A stretch of 64,000 nucleotides of DNA, taken from positions 1 through 64,000 of the forward strand of contig NZ_JAFLJM010000005.1 in assembly GCF_017745675.1 (NCBI RefSeq), written 5' to 3'. Both the position numbers and the translations under genes were made by a program. The stretch's first letter is position 1, and each line of letters starts with the position of its first letter. The notes below the pieces were generated by a model that saw nothing but the letters and a program-made list of their open reading frames with translations, ran no database searches and was not told the origin of the DNA. This stretch comes from Alkalihalobacillus sp. BA299 (GTDB lineage: Bacteria > Bacillota > Bacilli > Bacillales > Bacillaceae_F). Positions 54,037-63,360 of the stretch are shown in pieces.

Positions 54037-54069
54037 AAGCTCTCCTTGAAGGAGAGCTTTTATTTTTTT
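54037..54069 (+). terminator. Terminator of the cobalamin leader
   Basis: AAGCTCTCC pairs perfectly with GGAGAGCTT around a short loop, followed by TTATTTTTTT. It is the likely riboswitch-controlled terminator. Confidence 0.85.
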
Positions 54070-54254
54070 GGCTCTTTTCTCAAAGATTGTTGCTTTTAGC
54101 TTTTGGACCGTAAGCCAAGCGGATGCTTGGCTCTTCACGCATAGTGTGAAGGTTTTGAAAATAAAATAGCCGATCAAACAAATGAATTTGTCTTAAAAAG
54201 GCTATTTTATTTTCAAAAAACGGTCCAAAAGCAACAAAGTCTACGAAAACAGCC
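54070..54254. mobile_element. MITE-like element inserted at the terminator tail
   Basis: Imperfect terminal inverted repeats of about 28 bases are present (left begins GGCTCTTTTC, right ends GAAAACAGCC; inner part TTGTTGCTTTT/AAAAGCAACAA). Inside are GGACCG/CGGTCC, GCCAAGC/GCTTGGC, CTTCAC/GTGAAG and a perfect 19-base pair of arms (from TTTTGAAAATAAAATAGCC). ATTTTTTT flanks both sides (54062-54069 and 54255-54262), a possible 8 bp target duplication. No ORF is inside. The ends and an 8 bp duplication would suit ISL3-type transposition, tentatively. Confidence 0.7.
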
Positions 54255-54335
54255 ATTTTTTTCTACATAGCTTTCGAAAAAACATTTATTCATTGGATAC
54301 AGAAAAAGTACATATATAAAAAGGGGTTGGAAATT

Positions 54336-55325
54336 TTGAAAAAATGGTATATGTGGTTAGTAGCTTCATTACTTATCATTGGGTTAATGACAGCATGTGG
54401 TACAGAGAATCAAGAAGAGCCACAAACAGAAGAAGCACCAATAGAAGAAACGGAAGAACAAACAACAGGTGATGAGGAAGCAGCAGCGTTTCCTGTAACC
54501 ATTGTAGACGCACTAGATAACGAAATCACTTTAGAAGAAGAACCAGAGCGCATTGTTACATTAATTCCAAGTATTACAGAAACGGTTTTTGCTCTTAACG
54601 CAGGTGATAAAGTAGTTGGACGTACAGACTGGTGTAACTACCCTCCAGCTGTTTTAGATGTCGAAACGGTTGGTGGAATGGATTTTGATGTTGAGAAAGT
54701 GATTTCTTTACAACCGGATGTAATATTAGCTCATGCGTCAGGAGCACATAGTTCAGCTGATGGACTAGACCAATTAAGAAATTCAGGAATTCAAGTTATT
54801 ATTATCAACGATGCAAAACAAATTGAAGACGTGTACGAAAGTATTGATATGATTGGGCAAGTGACAGGGAAGACGGATCAAGCAGCAACTGTAATTAGCG
54901 AAATGAAAAATACGATAGAAGACCTTACTACAAAGGCTGAAGAAATCTCTGAAGGCGAACATGTAAGTGTATGGGTTGAAGTTTCGCCAGAGTTATACAC
55001 TGCTGGGAAAAATACATTTCTTGATGAAATGTTACAATTGTTAAATGGTACTAACGTTGCAGGAGACCAAGAAGGATGGCCACAATTTACTGAGGAAGAC
55101 GTAGTTAGTTTAAATCCTGATGTTATTATCACAACATACGGCTATTATGTCGAAAATCCAAGTGAAGAAATTAAAAGTAGATCAGCTTGGCAAGATGTGA
55201 ATGCTGTAGTGAATGAACGTATTTACGATGTAGAAAATGATACAGTGACACGCTCGGGTCCACGCCTTGCGGAAGGAATGGAACAACTTGCAAAACTTAT
55301 TTACCCAGATGTTTTCGAAAACTAA
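54336..55325 (+). CDS. btuF: Cobalamin/cobinamide ABC transporter substrate-binding lipoprotein
   Basis: The 329-residue lipoprotein (signal L-M-T-A-C, cysteine near residue 20) has an acidic linker and a BtuF-like periplasmic-binding fold (R-I-V-T-L-I-P-S-I-T-E-T; G-R-T-D-W-C-N-Y-P; L-Q-P-D-V-I-L-A). It captures corrinoids outside the membrane. TTG 54336 is chosen with GGGG about 9 bases upstream; TTG 54327 is within the site itself. It is the first gene of the riboswitch-controlled operon. Confidence 0.88.
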   Translation: MKKWYMWLVASLLIIGLMTACGTENQEEPQTEEAPIEETEEQTTGDEEAAAFPVTIVDALDNEITLEEEPERIVTLIPSITETVFALNAGDKVVGRTDWCNYPPAVLDVETVGGMDFDVEKVISLQPDVILAHASGAHSSADGLDQLRNSGIQVIIINDAKQIEDVYESIDMIGQVTGKTDQAATVISEMKNTIEDLTTKAEEISEGEHVSVWVEVSPELYTAGKNTFLDEMLQLLNGTNVAGDQEGWPQFTEEDVVSLNPDVIITTYGYYVENPSEEIKSRSAWQDVNAVVNERIYDVENDTVTRSGPRLAEGMEQLAKLIYPDVFEN

Positions 55326-56343
55326 AACCTTATTAGCTTATATCGTTTGCTTTGTATTTATGTTCACCTCTGTCGTGTTAGGCATAGCTATTGGCAGTGT
55401 ACCGATATCCTTTCTTGAGGTTCTTACAATCTTAGGAAGGGAATGGCTTAGCCTACCGATAGCTGCAGTAATAGAACCGATGTATGTAAACATCGTGATG
55501 GAAATCCGATTTCCGCGCGTGTTGTTAGCGATGTTTGTAGGAGGAGCCCTTGCATTAGCAGGGGCTGCTTTCCAAGGTTTTTTAAAAAATCCTCTAGCTG
55601 ACCCGTATACACTAGGTGTTTCATCAGGTGCTGCGGTCGGAGCTGTTGCTGTATTATTTTTCGGGATTACCATACCTTTTTTAGGCGCTTACACATTACC
55701 AGTAGTTAGTATTGGTTCAGGTTTTTTTACGCTCTTTTTAGTTATCTATTTTGCACGATTGCTTAATCGTTCAATGGCTGCTCATACAGTTATTTTAGTT
55801 GGAATTATTTTAAGTTCTTTTTTAGGTTCGTTTATTTCATTAATGATTGCTTTAACAGGTGAAGAGCTTAGACAAATTATCGGGTGGTTAATGGGGAGTG
55901 TCTCAATGAGGGGGTGGAACTATGTGTATTTAATTGTTCCATTCTTTCTAGCAGGATTAGTTATATTACTTATTAATGCAAAAGAGCTAAATGCATTAGC
56001 GTTTGGGGAAGAAACAGCTAAACATCTTGGCGTAAATATTCAAGCACGTAAAACGATGATCCTATTCGGAGCTGCAATATTAACAGGTTCAGCTGTAGCC
56101 GTATCAGGGACAATTGGTTTTGTCGGTTTAGTCATACCACATTTAACGAGATTAATATGGGGACCAGATCATCGTCATTTATTACCTCTTTCTGTTCTAG
56201 TTGGTGGAGGCTTTCTTGTTTTAACAGATCTAGTCGCCCGTACCTTAATTGCCCCAACCGAATTGCCAATCGGTGTAATCACAGCTCTTGTCGGAGGTCC
56301 TATCTTTGCGATCATCTTAATCCGACAACGTCATAGATTATAA
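55309..56343 (+). CDS. btuC: Cobalamin ABC transporter permease BtuC-like
   Basis: This FecCD-family permease has about ten membrane segments and the motifs R-F-P-R-V-L-L-A, G-A-A-F-Q-G-F-L-K-N-P-L-A-D-P and G-F-V-G-L-V-I-P-H. The start is uncertain: ATG 55309 (344 residues) lies within the end of btuF and lacks a strong ribosome site, while a TTG at 55267 would add 14 residues. Translational coupling to btuF is likely. Confidence 0.9.
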   Translation: MFSKTKTLLAYIVCFVFMFTSVVLGIAIGSVPISFLEVLTILGREWLSLPIAAVIEPMYVNIVMEIRFPRVLLAMFVGGALALAGAAFQGFLKNPLADPYTLGVSSGAAVGAVAVLFFGITIPFLGAYTLPVVSIGSGFFTLFLVIYFARLLNRSMAAHTVILVGIILSSFLGSFISLMIALTGEELRQIIGWLMGSVSMRGWNYVYLIVPFFLAGLVILLINAKELNALAFGEETAKHLGVNIQARKTMILFGAAILTGSAVAVSGTIGFVGLVIPHLTRLIWGPDHRHLLPLSVLVGGGFLVLTDLVARTLIAPTELPIGVITALVGGPIFAIILIRQRHRL

Positions 56344-56365
56344 ACTGGATGAATGGAGGGAAACT

Positions 56366-57841
56366 ATGATCTTACAAGTGAAAAACGCTAAAGGTGGCTA
56401 TGGAAATATAAATATACTAAACGATGTCTCCTTTTCCGTAGAGAAGGGCGAAATTTTTGGGATTCTTGGTCCAAATGGTAGTGGAAAAACGACACTATTA
56501 AAGATGATTAGTGGTTTAATTCCTGTGCAGTCTGGTGAAATTCTTCTTCAAAATAAAAGCATTTCTGCTTATGGATCAAAAGAGTTAGCAAGATGGATGG
56601 CTGTGTTACCGCAACAATCTGATACATCATTTTCTTATACGGTTGAAGCAGTTGTTCATTTAGGACGCTACCCTCATCAAAAAGGTTGGTTTCAAGTTGC
56701 GAACAGCAAGGATAACCAAATGGTAGAAGAGACCATGAAGCTAACAGGAGTTTATCAATTTAAAGATTTACCACTTCACTCATTGAGTGGTGGTGAACGT
56801 CAACGTGTCATGTTAGCACGTTCGTTAGCACAAGAACCACAGCTGTTACTTTTAGATGAACCAACAAATCATTTAGATATCTCGTATCAAATGAGTTTAC
56901 TAGACTCTTTAAAACAATGGTCTAAAGAAAAAGGGCTAACTGTAATTACAATTTTGCATGATTTAAATATGGCGAGCTTATATTGTGATCGAATTTTGTT
57001 GTTAGACAATGGAAAGGTATGCTCACTCGATTGCCCTGCCCATGTCATGAATGAAAAAAAATTGCAAGACGTGTATCAAGCGAAAGTAGGGAGACGAGAA
57101 CATCCATCAGTTCCAAGTCCATTAATCACACTTCAGCCTAAGCAATCGACATCAACTGAGCGTCCGCTCATAAACCGTTTTAAGATTGAGAAAACTCCCG
57201 ATCTAATAAAGATTACGAGTCCAATCCCGTTAAAGACGTATTCTTCAGCAGTGGTTGGTGCAGGATTTGGCTGGAATACGACTTTTCTTAATAGACATGT
57301 CCATAAAGACTATAATTGCGATTGTGTAGAGGAAGAGTATAAACAATATTTGAATCATTTAGGTATAGACTGTGAAGGTTCAGTAGGTATGATGACTGCG
57401 GCTGTTTTAGAAGACGCAGCTGATAGAACGTATGCTAATGAGGCATTTATAATTTTCGTTGTTGTTACAGCCGGTGTTTCTAACGCAGTGGACGCTTCAA
57501 AGGCTTATCTACAAAAAAATACGTTGCATTCGGTAGGGACGATTAATACGTGGATTTTTATCGAAGGAAACCTAACAGATGCTGCATTTGTTCAAACTGT
57601 TATGACGGCAACAGAAGCAAAGACAAAGGCGCTTTTTGATGAAGGTATTAAAGATCCAAAGACACATACTCTTGCAACAGGGACCTCTACAGATAGCATC
57701 ATGGTCGCGGCTTCACAAACAGGGATAGAGCAACCATATGCCGGAACGATAACCCTTTTAGGAAAATCGATTGCAAGAGCGGTTTATGAAGCAACGAGTG
57801 AAGCAATTAAGAGAAATAAAGAAAGAAGGAAAGTCGAATGA
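56366..57841 (+). CDS. BtuD-like ABC ATPase fused to CbiZ adenosylcobinamide amidohydrolase
   Basis: Residues 1 to about 255 form a complete ABC ATPase (Walker A G-P-N-G-S-G-K-T at 35-42, signature L-S-G-G-E, Walker B L-L-L-L-D-E-P-T-N-H). Residues from about 275 to 485 match CbiZ, with G-A-G-F-G-W, A-A-V-L-E-D and a T-G-T-S-T-D-S stretch. CbiZ removes the aminopropanol or nucleotide arm from adenosylated corrinoids to give adenosylcobyric acid, so uptake and remodelling are joined in one protein. The start follows GGAGGG. It overlaps cbiB by 4 bases. Confidence 0.9.
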   Translation: MILQVKNAKGGYGNINILNDVSFSVEKGEIFGILGPNGSGKTTLLKMISGLIPVQSGEILLQNKSISAYGSKELARWMAVLPQQSDTSFSYTVEAVVHLGRYPHQKGWFQVANSKDNQMVEETMKLTGVYQFKDLPLHSLSGGERQRVMLARSLAQEPQLLLLDEPTNHLDISYQMSLLDSLKQWSKEKGLTVITILHDLNMASLYCDRILLLDNGKVCSLDCPAHVMNEKKLQDVYQAKVGRREHPSVPSPLITLQPKQSTSTERPLINRFKIEKTPDLIKITSPIPLKTYSSAVVGAGFGWNTTFLNRHVHKDYNCDCVEEEYKQYLNHLGIDCEGSVGMMTAAVLEDAADRTYANEAFIIFVVVTAGVSNAVDASKAYLQKNTLHSVGTINTWIFIEGNLTDAAFVQTVMTATEAKTKALFDEGIKDPKTHTLATGTSTDSIMVAASQTGIEQPYAGTITLLGKSIARAVYEATSEAIKRNKERRKVE

Positions 57842-58800
57842 TGATTGTATACCACTTAATAGCCCTTTCCTTAGCTTTACTTATTGATCGAATGATTGGT
57901 GATCCCAGGAATATTCCACACCCTGTTGTCGGAATTGGAAAGTTAATTTCTTTTTTTGAAAAAAAACTAAACGTTGCAAGCAAGAAAAAGTCAAAAGGAG
58001 TTCTTTTTTTACTAATTATTATCTTATCGGTATTTTGTATTACTCTTGTTCCAGTTATCTTAGCTTATATTATCCATCCATGGTTAGGCGTCTTAATTGA
58101 AGGGATCATTATTTCATTTACGATTGCCCAGCGTAGTTTACGAGAAGCTGCAGAAGATGTATTGAAACCGTTAGAAGAAAGTGAAATTGAGGAAGCACGT
58201 TTAAAGCTGTCATATATCGTAGGAAGAGATACTGAACAACTTTCTGAAGCCGAAGTGATTCGTGGGACCGTTGAAACAGTCGCTGAAAACACGAGTGATG
58301 GGGTAACCGCTCCACTTTTTTTTGCCCTAGTTGGTGGGGCACCACTTGCAATGCTTTATAGGGCAGTTAATACGTGTGACTCGATGGTAGGTTATAAAAA
58401 TGATAAATACAAAGATTTTGGTTGGGCGTCTGCTAAGTTTGATGATGTCTTAAATTTTATACCAAGTCGGTTAACTGGATTATTAATGATTACATTTAAC
58501 GAAAGCTTTTGCCAGCAACAAAAGTCGATATGCTATCGAATTTTATGGACAGATGCTAGAAAACATCCAAGTCCGAACAGTGGCTGGGGAGAAGCGGCTG
58601 TTGCTAGTTTACTAGGCATACAATTAGGTGGACAAAATCAATATATGGGCGTTATATCCAACCGTGCTAAAATGGGAGTGCCATTGATGCCTATTTCAGC
58701 CATACATATAAAGCAAGCCATCCAAATTATGAATAAATCCGTCATTTCATTTGTATACATACTTTGGTTGATAGGAGGGGTTATTTATGTCGCTACCTAA
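57838..58800 (+). CDS. cbiB: Adenosylcobinamide-phosphate synthase CbiB
   Basis: CbiB attaches aminopropanol phosphate to adenosylcobyric acid, rebuilding what CbiZ removed. The 320-residue membrane protein has D-R-M-I-G-D-P-x-x-I-P-H-P-V near the start, E-N-T-S-D-G-V-T-A-P-L-F-F and Y-R-A-V-N-T-C-D-S-M-V-G-Y. The ATG overlaps the previous stop. Confidence 0.94.
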   Translation: MMIVYHLIALSLALLIDRMIGDPRNIPHPVVGIGKLISFFEKKLNVASKKKSKGVLFLLIIILSVFCITLVPVILAYIIHPWLGVLIEGIIISFTIAQRSLREAAEDVLKPLEESEIEEARLKLSYIVGRDTEQLSEAEVIRGTVETVAENTSDGVTAPLFFALVGGAPLAMLYRAVNTCDSMVGYKNDKYKDFGWASAKFDDVLNFIPSRLTGLLMITFNESFCQQQKSICYRILWTDARKHPSPNSGWGEAAVASLLGIQLGGQNQYMGVISNRAKMGVPLMPISAIHIKQAIQIMNKSVISFVYILWLIGGVIYVAT

Positions 58801-59866
58801 TCATGGGGCAAACCCACATTACTTTGTAAAAGCGTTAGGGTTACAGTTACCAGAACAGGTGATAGATTTTAGCGAAAATGTGAACCCATTAGGAGTACCG
58901 CCAATTGTTCAAGTTCAATGGAATCAATACATCGAAACTATTCAAACTTATCCAGACCCATATGCTTCACAATTACGTGAGAAGTTAGCTACGGATTTTA
59001 ACCTTTCTATCGATCAATTGTTAATAGGAAATGGTGCAGCTGAACTTATTTTACTAATCGCAAATTATTTTCGTGAAAAACGAATACTTGTTGTTGAACC
59101 AACATTTTCAGAATATCGAGACGCCTGTCTCACGTATGGATGTGAAGTAGTTCGGTACGAGATTTTTTCAGAAGAGACTTGGGACGTTAATATTGGAAAG
59201 CTTCTAGAAGCATTAAATGAAGTAGATGCAATGTTCCTCTGTCATCCCAATAATCCTACCGGAACGACAATGGAACAAGGAACTCTGTTAAGGCTGTTGC
59301 AAACGGCAAAAGAAAAAGGTGTAACCGTGATCATTGACGAAGCGTTCTATGATTTTAGCTCCGAGGATTTAAGTATGATGTCTTACATAGAAGATTTTCA
59401 AAATTTAGTTATTTTGAGGTCGTTAACGAAGATGTACTCGATTCCTGCGCTTCGGTTAGGGTATGTTGTTGCCAGTAACGCGAATATATCTGAACTGAAA
59501 AAACTCCAACAACCATGGAGTGTAAATGGCATTGCTCAGCAAGTTGGATTGGACTGTGTTAATGATCATCAACATGTAATACGGACGAGATCATTTATCA
59601 AAGGGGAACGAATGAGAGTATTTCAAATCTTAGGGAAGCTAGGCTACGAGTTTTCCCCATCGGTCGTAAACTTCTATTTATTAAAACCAAAAGGTACAAG
59701 GGAAGACTTAAAACCATTGATCATTTTTCTGATTGAGAATGGTGTGATTCCTCGCCATACGTATAACTTTTTAGGACTTGAAGGCAAGTACATTCGTTTA
59801 GCCATTAAAACAAGTGAAGAAAATGATTTCCTTTTGGACGTGTTAGAGAGGTGGGCACGTCGATGA
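58787..59866 (+). CDS. cobD: L-threonine-O-3-phosphate decarboxylase CobD
   Basis: CobD makes aminopropanol phosphate, the substrate of CbiB. It is a PLP class I aminotransferase-fold enzyme of 359 residues with G-N-G-A-A-E-L-I, H-P-N-N-P-T-G, D-E-A-F-Y-D-F and the PLP lysine region S-L-T-K-M-Y, ending in L-R-L-G-Y. GGAGGGG precedes the ATG. It overlaps cbiB by 14 bases and cobU by 4 bases. Confidence 0.93.
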   Translation: MSLPNHGANPHYFVKALGLQLPEQVIDFSENVNPLGVPPIVQVQWNQYIETIQTYPDPYASQLREKLATDFNLSIDQLLIGNGAAELILLIANYFREKRILVVEPTFSEYRDACLTYGCEVVRYEIFSEETWDVNIGKLLEALNEVDAMFLCHPNNPTGTTMEQGTLLRLLQTAKEKGVTVIIDEAFYDFSSEDLSMMSYIEDFQNLVILRSLTKMYSIPALRLGYVVASNANISELKKLQQPWSVNGIAQQVGLDCVNDHQHVIRTRSFIKGERMRVFQILGKLGYEFSPSVVNFYLLKPKGTREDLKPLIIFLIENGVIPRHTYNFLGLEGKYIRLAIKTSEENDFLLDVLERWARR

Positions 59867-60435
59867 TCATCTTTATTACAGGAGGAGTTAGGAGCGGAAA
59901 AAGTTCATTTGCATTACAAGTTGCAGAGAAAAATGTAACTTCAAACGGTGTGATTCATTATATAGCGACGAGTAGACGAAGTGATTCGGAGATGGAAGAA
60001 CGAATCAATCGGCATATCAAGGAGCGTCAAATGCGTGAAAAAGTGTATGTGACTCACGAAAAACCTACCCATATTGAAGATTTAATACCGAACTTCAAAA
60101 AAGAGGATGTCGTTATCCTTGATTGTTTAACTGGGCTCTTAACACAAGAATTTTTTAAAGGAATTGAAAAAGGGCTTGAGTTATGGAAGGAGCCTGAATT
60201 TCTACAACAGTTATATATTCGTCTTTCTAGTACATTTGAAGAATTACAACGAATTCCTATTCCTTGTATTGTCGTAACCAATGAATTGTTTGAAGATATC
60301 GTTCCGAATGATGAAAGTACGATTGTTTATATGAAGCTCATCGGTGAACTTCATCAAAATATTGTGGCTCTTTGTGATCAAGCTTACCTAGTTGAAGCTG
60401 GGCTTCCGCTATTAAAAAAGAAGGTGGGGTTTTAG
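59863..60435 (+). CDS. cobU: Adenosylcobinamide kinase/guanylyltransferase CobU (first copy)
   Basis: CobU phosphorylates adenosylcobinamide and transfers GMP to it. The 190-residue product has a canonical P-loop (G-G-V-R-S-G-K-S, residues 7-14), Y-I-A-T-S, R-I-N-R-H (guanylylation histidine) and D-C-L-T. The C-terminal motif is unusual: V-T-N-E-L-F-E-D-I-V-P in place of the usual G-x-G-I-V-P, and the following R-F-R-D is missing. ATG 59863 overlaps the cobD stop. Confidence 0.88.
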   Translation: MIIFITGGVRSGKSSFALQVAEKNVTSNGVIHYIATSRRSDSEMEERINRHIKERQMREKVYVTHEKPTHIEDLIPNFKKEDVVILDCLTGLLTQEFFKGIEKGLELWKEPEFLQQLYIRLSSTFEELQRIPIPCIVVTNELFEDIVPNDESTIVYMKLIGELHQNIVALCDQAYLVEAGLPLLKKKVGF

Positions 60436-61956
60436 ATGAAAGGAATTATGCTTCAAGGAACGGGCTCAGACGTAGGAAAAAGTGTTTTAGTAACGGCACT
60501 TTGTCGAATACTAGCCAGAATAGATAAATCAGTTACTCCTTTTAAGTCACAGAATATGTCAAATAACTCTTATGTAACGATTGATGGTAAAGAAATTGGT
60601 CGAGCTCAAGGTGTTCAAGCTGAGGCGGCAAAGACCGAAGCAAGTGTTTATATGAACCCTATACTTTTAAAGCCACGTAGTAGTATGGATTCTGAAGTTG
60701 TTTTATTTGGGGAAGTGTATTCGACTTTTTCAGGCAGAAGTTATCGCGAGTTGTTTTATCAAAAGGGAGTAGAAGCAATCCAACAAGCATTAACTGTTCT
60801 TGCAAAAGACCATGAATATATCGTAATCGAAGGAGCGGGCAGCCCTGTAGAAGTCAACTTAAATGACCGTGAACTGGTCAATATGAAGGTTGCTGAAATA
60901 GCCGATGTACCTGTCATTTTAATTGCTGATATAGAGCGTGGCGGTATATTTGCTAGTGTTGTCGGTACGCTTCAGCTTCTTTCAGAAGAACAGCGGAAAC
61001 GTGTGAAAGGCATTATTATTAACAAATTCCGAGGTGATATTAGCTTATTTACGGACGGGGTTTCGTGGCTAGAAGAGTACACGGGAATAAGAGTGGTAGG
61101 AGTTATTCCTTATTATGAACATATTTCAATAGAAGGTGAGGATTCTCTTTCTATTCATAATAACTTGATTAAAGGCGAGAGAAAAGGCGAAAATGATTTA
61201 GATATTGCAGTCATTGCTCTGCCTTATGTTTCAAACTATACAGATCTCGAACCACTTGCTGAGGAAGCAGATGTTTTTTTACGCTTTGTAAAAGATAAAC
61301 GAGACTTTGGTCATCCTGATGCAGTTATTATTCCAGGAACGAAAAGTACATTTCATGATTTGAAATTTTTAAAAAGTGCTGGCCTTAATTATGTCTTACA
61401 GCAATATATCAATGAAGGTGGAACGATCATTGGACTGTGTGGCGGATATCAAATGCTTGGTGAAGTATTAATTGATGAAGCTGGAACAGATACAGATGTT
61501 ATAGGAAATGAAATAGAAGGTCTAAAAATTGCTCCTTTGAAAACATATTTCAACAAGAAAAAAATAACGATTCGTTCAGAAGGAAGACTAGTATCCAATC
61601 ATTGGGGCTGTAATAAGGCGATAACAGGCTTTGAAATTCACCTAGGAAGAACGATGACAACAGCACAAAGTGTTGAACCATTTCTTATGATTGATAATCG
61701 TCCAGAAGGAATTTGTATGAAGGAAGGGAAAGTGGTTGGCACGTATTTTCATCATTTATTTCACAATGATGAATGGCGGGCTTCGTGGCTAAACAAATTA
61801 CGTACAAAGAGAGGACTTCAAAAGCGAGAAGTCGTAAATCTTCAAGTCATGAGAGATTTAGCGTATGAAAACCTCGCTAATCATGTGGAAACGTATCTTG
61901 ATGTTGACTATATCATAAATGTTATTGAAGGCTGGAAAATTGAAAATGAGCGATAA
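60436..61956 (+). CDS. cobQ: Cobyric acid synthase CobQ/CbiP
   Basis: CobQ amidates four carboxylates of adenosylcobyrinic acid a,c-diamide using glutamine and ATP. The 506-residue protein has an N-terminal dethiobiotin-synthetase-like domain (Q-G-T-G-S-D-V-G-K-S; F-K-S-Q-N-M-S-N-N-S) and a C-terminal class I amidotransferase domain (G-L-C-G-G-Y-Q-M with the nucleophile, G-T-Y-F-H-H-L-F-H). The ATG is the base after the cobU stop. Confidence 0.95.
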   Translation: MKGIMLQGTGSDVGKSVLVTALCRILARIDKSVTPFKSQNMSNNSYVTIDGKEIGRAQGVQAEAAKTEASVYMNPILLKPRSSMDSEVVLFGEVYSTFSGRSYRELFYQKGVEAIQQALTVLAKDHEYIVIEGAGSPVEVNLNDRELVNMKVAEIADVPVILIADIERGGIFASVVGTLQLLSEEQRKRVKGIIINKFRGDISLFTDGVSWLEEYTGIRVVGVIPYYEHISIEGEDSLSIHNNLIKGERKGENDLDIAVIALPYVSNYTDLEPLAEEADVFLRFVKDKRDFGHPDAVIIPGTKSTFHDLKFLKSAGLNYVLQQYINEGGTIIGLCGGYQMLGEVLIDEAGTDTDVIGNEIEGLKIAPLKTYFNKKKITIRSEGRLVSNHWGCNKAITGFEIHLGRTMTTAQSVEPFLMIDNRPEGICMKEGKVVGTYFHHLFHNDEWRASWLNKLRTKRGLQKREVVNLQVMRDLAYENLANHVETYLDVDYIINVIEGWKIENER

Positions 61957-62752
61957 TCATAAAGTGGGCGGAATCGCCGGACTGATTTTAGCCCTGCAAT
62001 TGTTAACGACGATTCCAATAAGAAGGCAAGTGCCGTGGACTAAGCAAACCGCTTCTGTTTCTGTTGCATTATATCCATTGATTGGTTTAATCGTTGGTAG
62101 TATTGCAATGAGTGCTTCTATTTTAATGATTGAATGGATGTTACTTCCAACAGCTGTGAGTAGTTTTTTGCTATTATTACTCATCGTCTCCTTAACTGGA
62201 GGGCTTCATCTTGACGGGTGGATGGATGTTAGTGACGGTTATTTTTCAAGACAGGATCAAGATCGAAAATTAACGATTATGAAGGATTCTCGAGTTGGAG
62301 CATTTGCGGTCATTTCTTTATTCTTTTTACTAGCTGGAAAGTATATCTTTATTTTTCAAGTTTTAGAAAGTGCAGAAGCTTATTGGTTTTACTTTTTAAT
62401 TATTCCGTTTTTTGCTAGATGGTTGATGGCAGGGGCTTTGATGTACGGTAAGCCAGCTCGTGAAGAAGGGATGGCTTATTCAGTACAACAATGTATCATA
62501 CCACGAACGAAGGTAAGCTTTCATCTATGGGGAATATTTATTTTAATTGGTATAGCTATCTTCTTTTCGAAGTTCATTATTTTGGCTCTTTTGCTAACGA
62601 TGACTTCGGTCATTCTTTTGCTATGTAGTTTTACTTTTTTTAGAAAACAATTTGGTGGAATTACTGGCGATACATTAGGTGCGTTAGTGGAAGGAGGAGA
62701 GGCTGTACTATGGATCGTCGCATGGTTGTTACTTTATTACGGCATGGCTTAA
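61946..62752 (+). CDS. cobS: Adenosylcobinamide-GDP ribazoletransferase CobS
   Basis: CobS joins alpha-ribazole to AdoCbi-GDP to give adenosylcobalamin (phosphate). The 268-residue membrane protein has the metal motif G-G-L-H-L-D-G-W-M-D-V-S-D-G and about six membrane segments. ATG 61946 is preferred; an in-frame ATG at 61919 is inside cobQ. It overlaps cobQ and the next gene, cobC, by 11 and 43 bases. Confidence 0.92.
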   Translation: MSDNHKVGGIAGLILALQLLTTIPIRRQVPWTKQTASVSVALYPLIGLIVGSIAMSASILMIEWMLLPTAVSSFLLLLLIVSLTGGLHLDGWMDVSDGYFSRQDQDRKLTIMKDSRVGAFAVISLFFLLAGKYIFIFQVLESAEAYWFYFLIIPFFARWLMAGALMYGKPAREEGMAYSVQQCIIPRTKVSFHLWGIFILIGIAIFFSKFIILALLLTMTSVILLLCSFTFFRKQFGGITGDTLGALVEGGEAVLWIVAWLLLYYGMA

Positions 62753-63360
62753 CCGATTATAACGAGGAAAAAAAATACTTAGGATGGGCGGACATTCCAT
62801 TAAATGAAAAGGGTCGTGAGCGTCTTTATTTTCTTAAACAAAATTATATTTATCCTAAGGCTGACCTTGTTGTTTCGAGTAACTTGATACGTTGTGTAAC
62901 AACTGCAGAAATCCTCTATCCTAACCATTTCGTTAAAAAGGATAGTAGCTTAAGAGAAATCCATTTTGGTGATTGGGAAGGGCAAACGTATGAGCAACTA
63001 AAAGGCGATCCACTGTATAGAGAATGGTTAAATAATCCATATGAAGTAGTTCCTCCGAATGGAGAAGCATTCTTACATTTTCGGTCAAGAATTTTGGAAA
63101 GTTGGAATAACATTGTTACGGATGCAATTGATCACAGTGTGTCTCAGTTAGTCGTTGTTAGCCATGGAGGCCCAATTCGTTTCATTCTTTCTTATTATGC
63201 TTCTATCAAAAAAGATTTTTGGGAATGGAATGTTGCTTACGGTCAAGGCTATTCACTTTGTACTGATGTTGATAGGATAAGGAGGGGGGAACGATGGAAT
63301 TTATTACAGGAGGCGCCTTTCACGGAAAAAGAAAGTGGGTCTATTCACACTATAAAATAG
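62710..63360 (+). CDS. cobC: Histidine phosphatase, probable alpha-ribazole phosphatase CobC
   Basis: The 216-residue histidine phosphatase removes the 5'-phosphate of alpha-ribazole phosphate or cobalamin phosphate. The phosphohistidine motif L-L-R-H-G-L-T-D-Y-N, the distal R-E-I-H-F-G-D-W-E-G and V-V-V-S-H-G-G-P-I-R are intact. GGAGGAG lies upstream, inside cobS. Assignment to CobC rests partly on operon context, since the family is broad. Confidence 0.88.
   Translation: MDRRMVVTLLRHGLTDYNEEKKYLGWADIPLNEKGRERLYFLKQNYIYPKADLVVSSNLIRCVTTAEILYPNHFVKKDSSLREIHFGDWEGQTYEQLKGDPLYREWLNNPYEVVPPNGEAFLHFRSRILESWNNIVTDAIDHSVSQLVVVSHGGPIRFILSYYASIKKDFWEWNVAYGQGYSLCTDVDRIRRGERWNLLQEAPFTEKESGSIHTIK

Noticed and set aside
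53664..54335. Possible small protein genes in the cobalamin leader
   Set aside because: All frames here are short, lack ribosome sites and overlap the riboswitch or the palindromic element.
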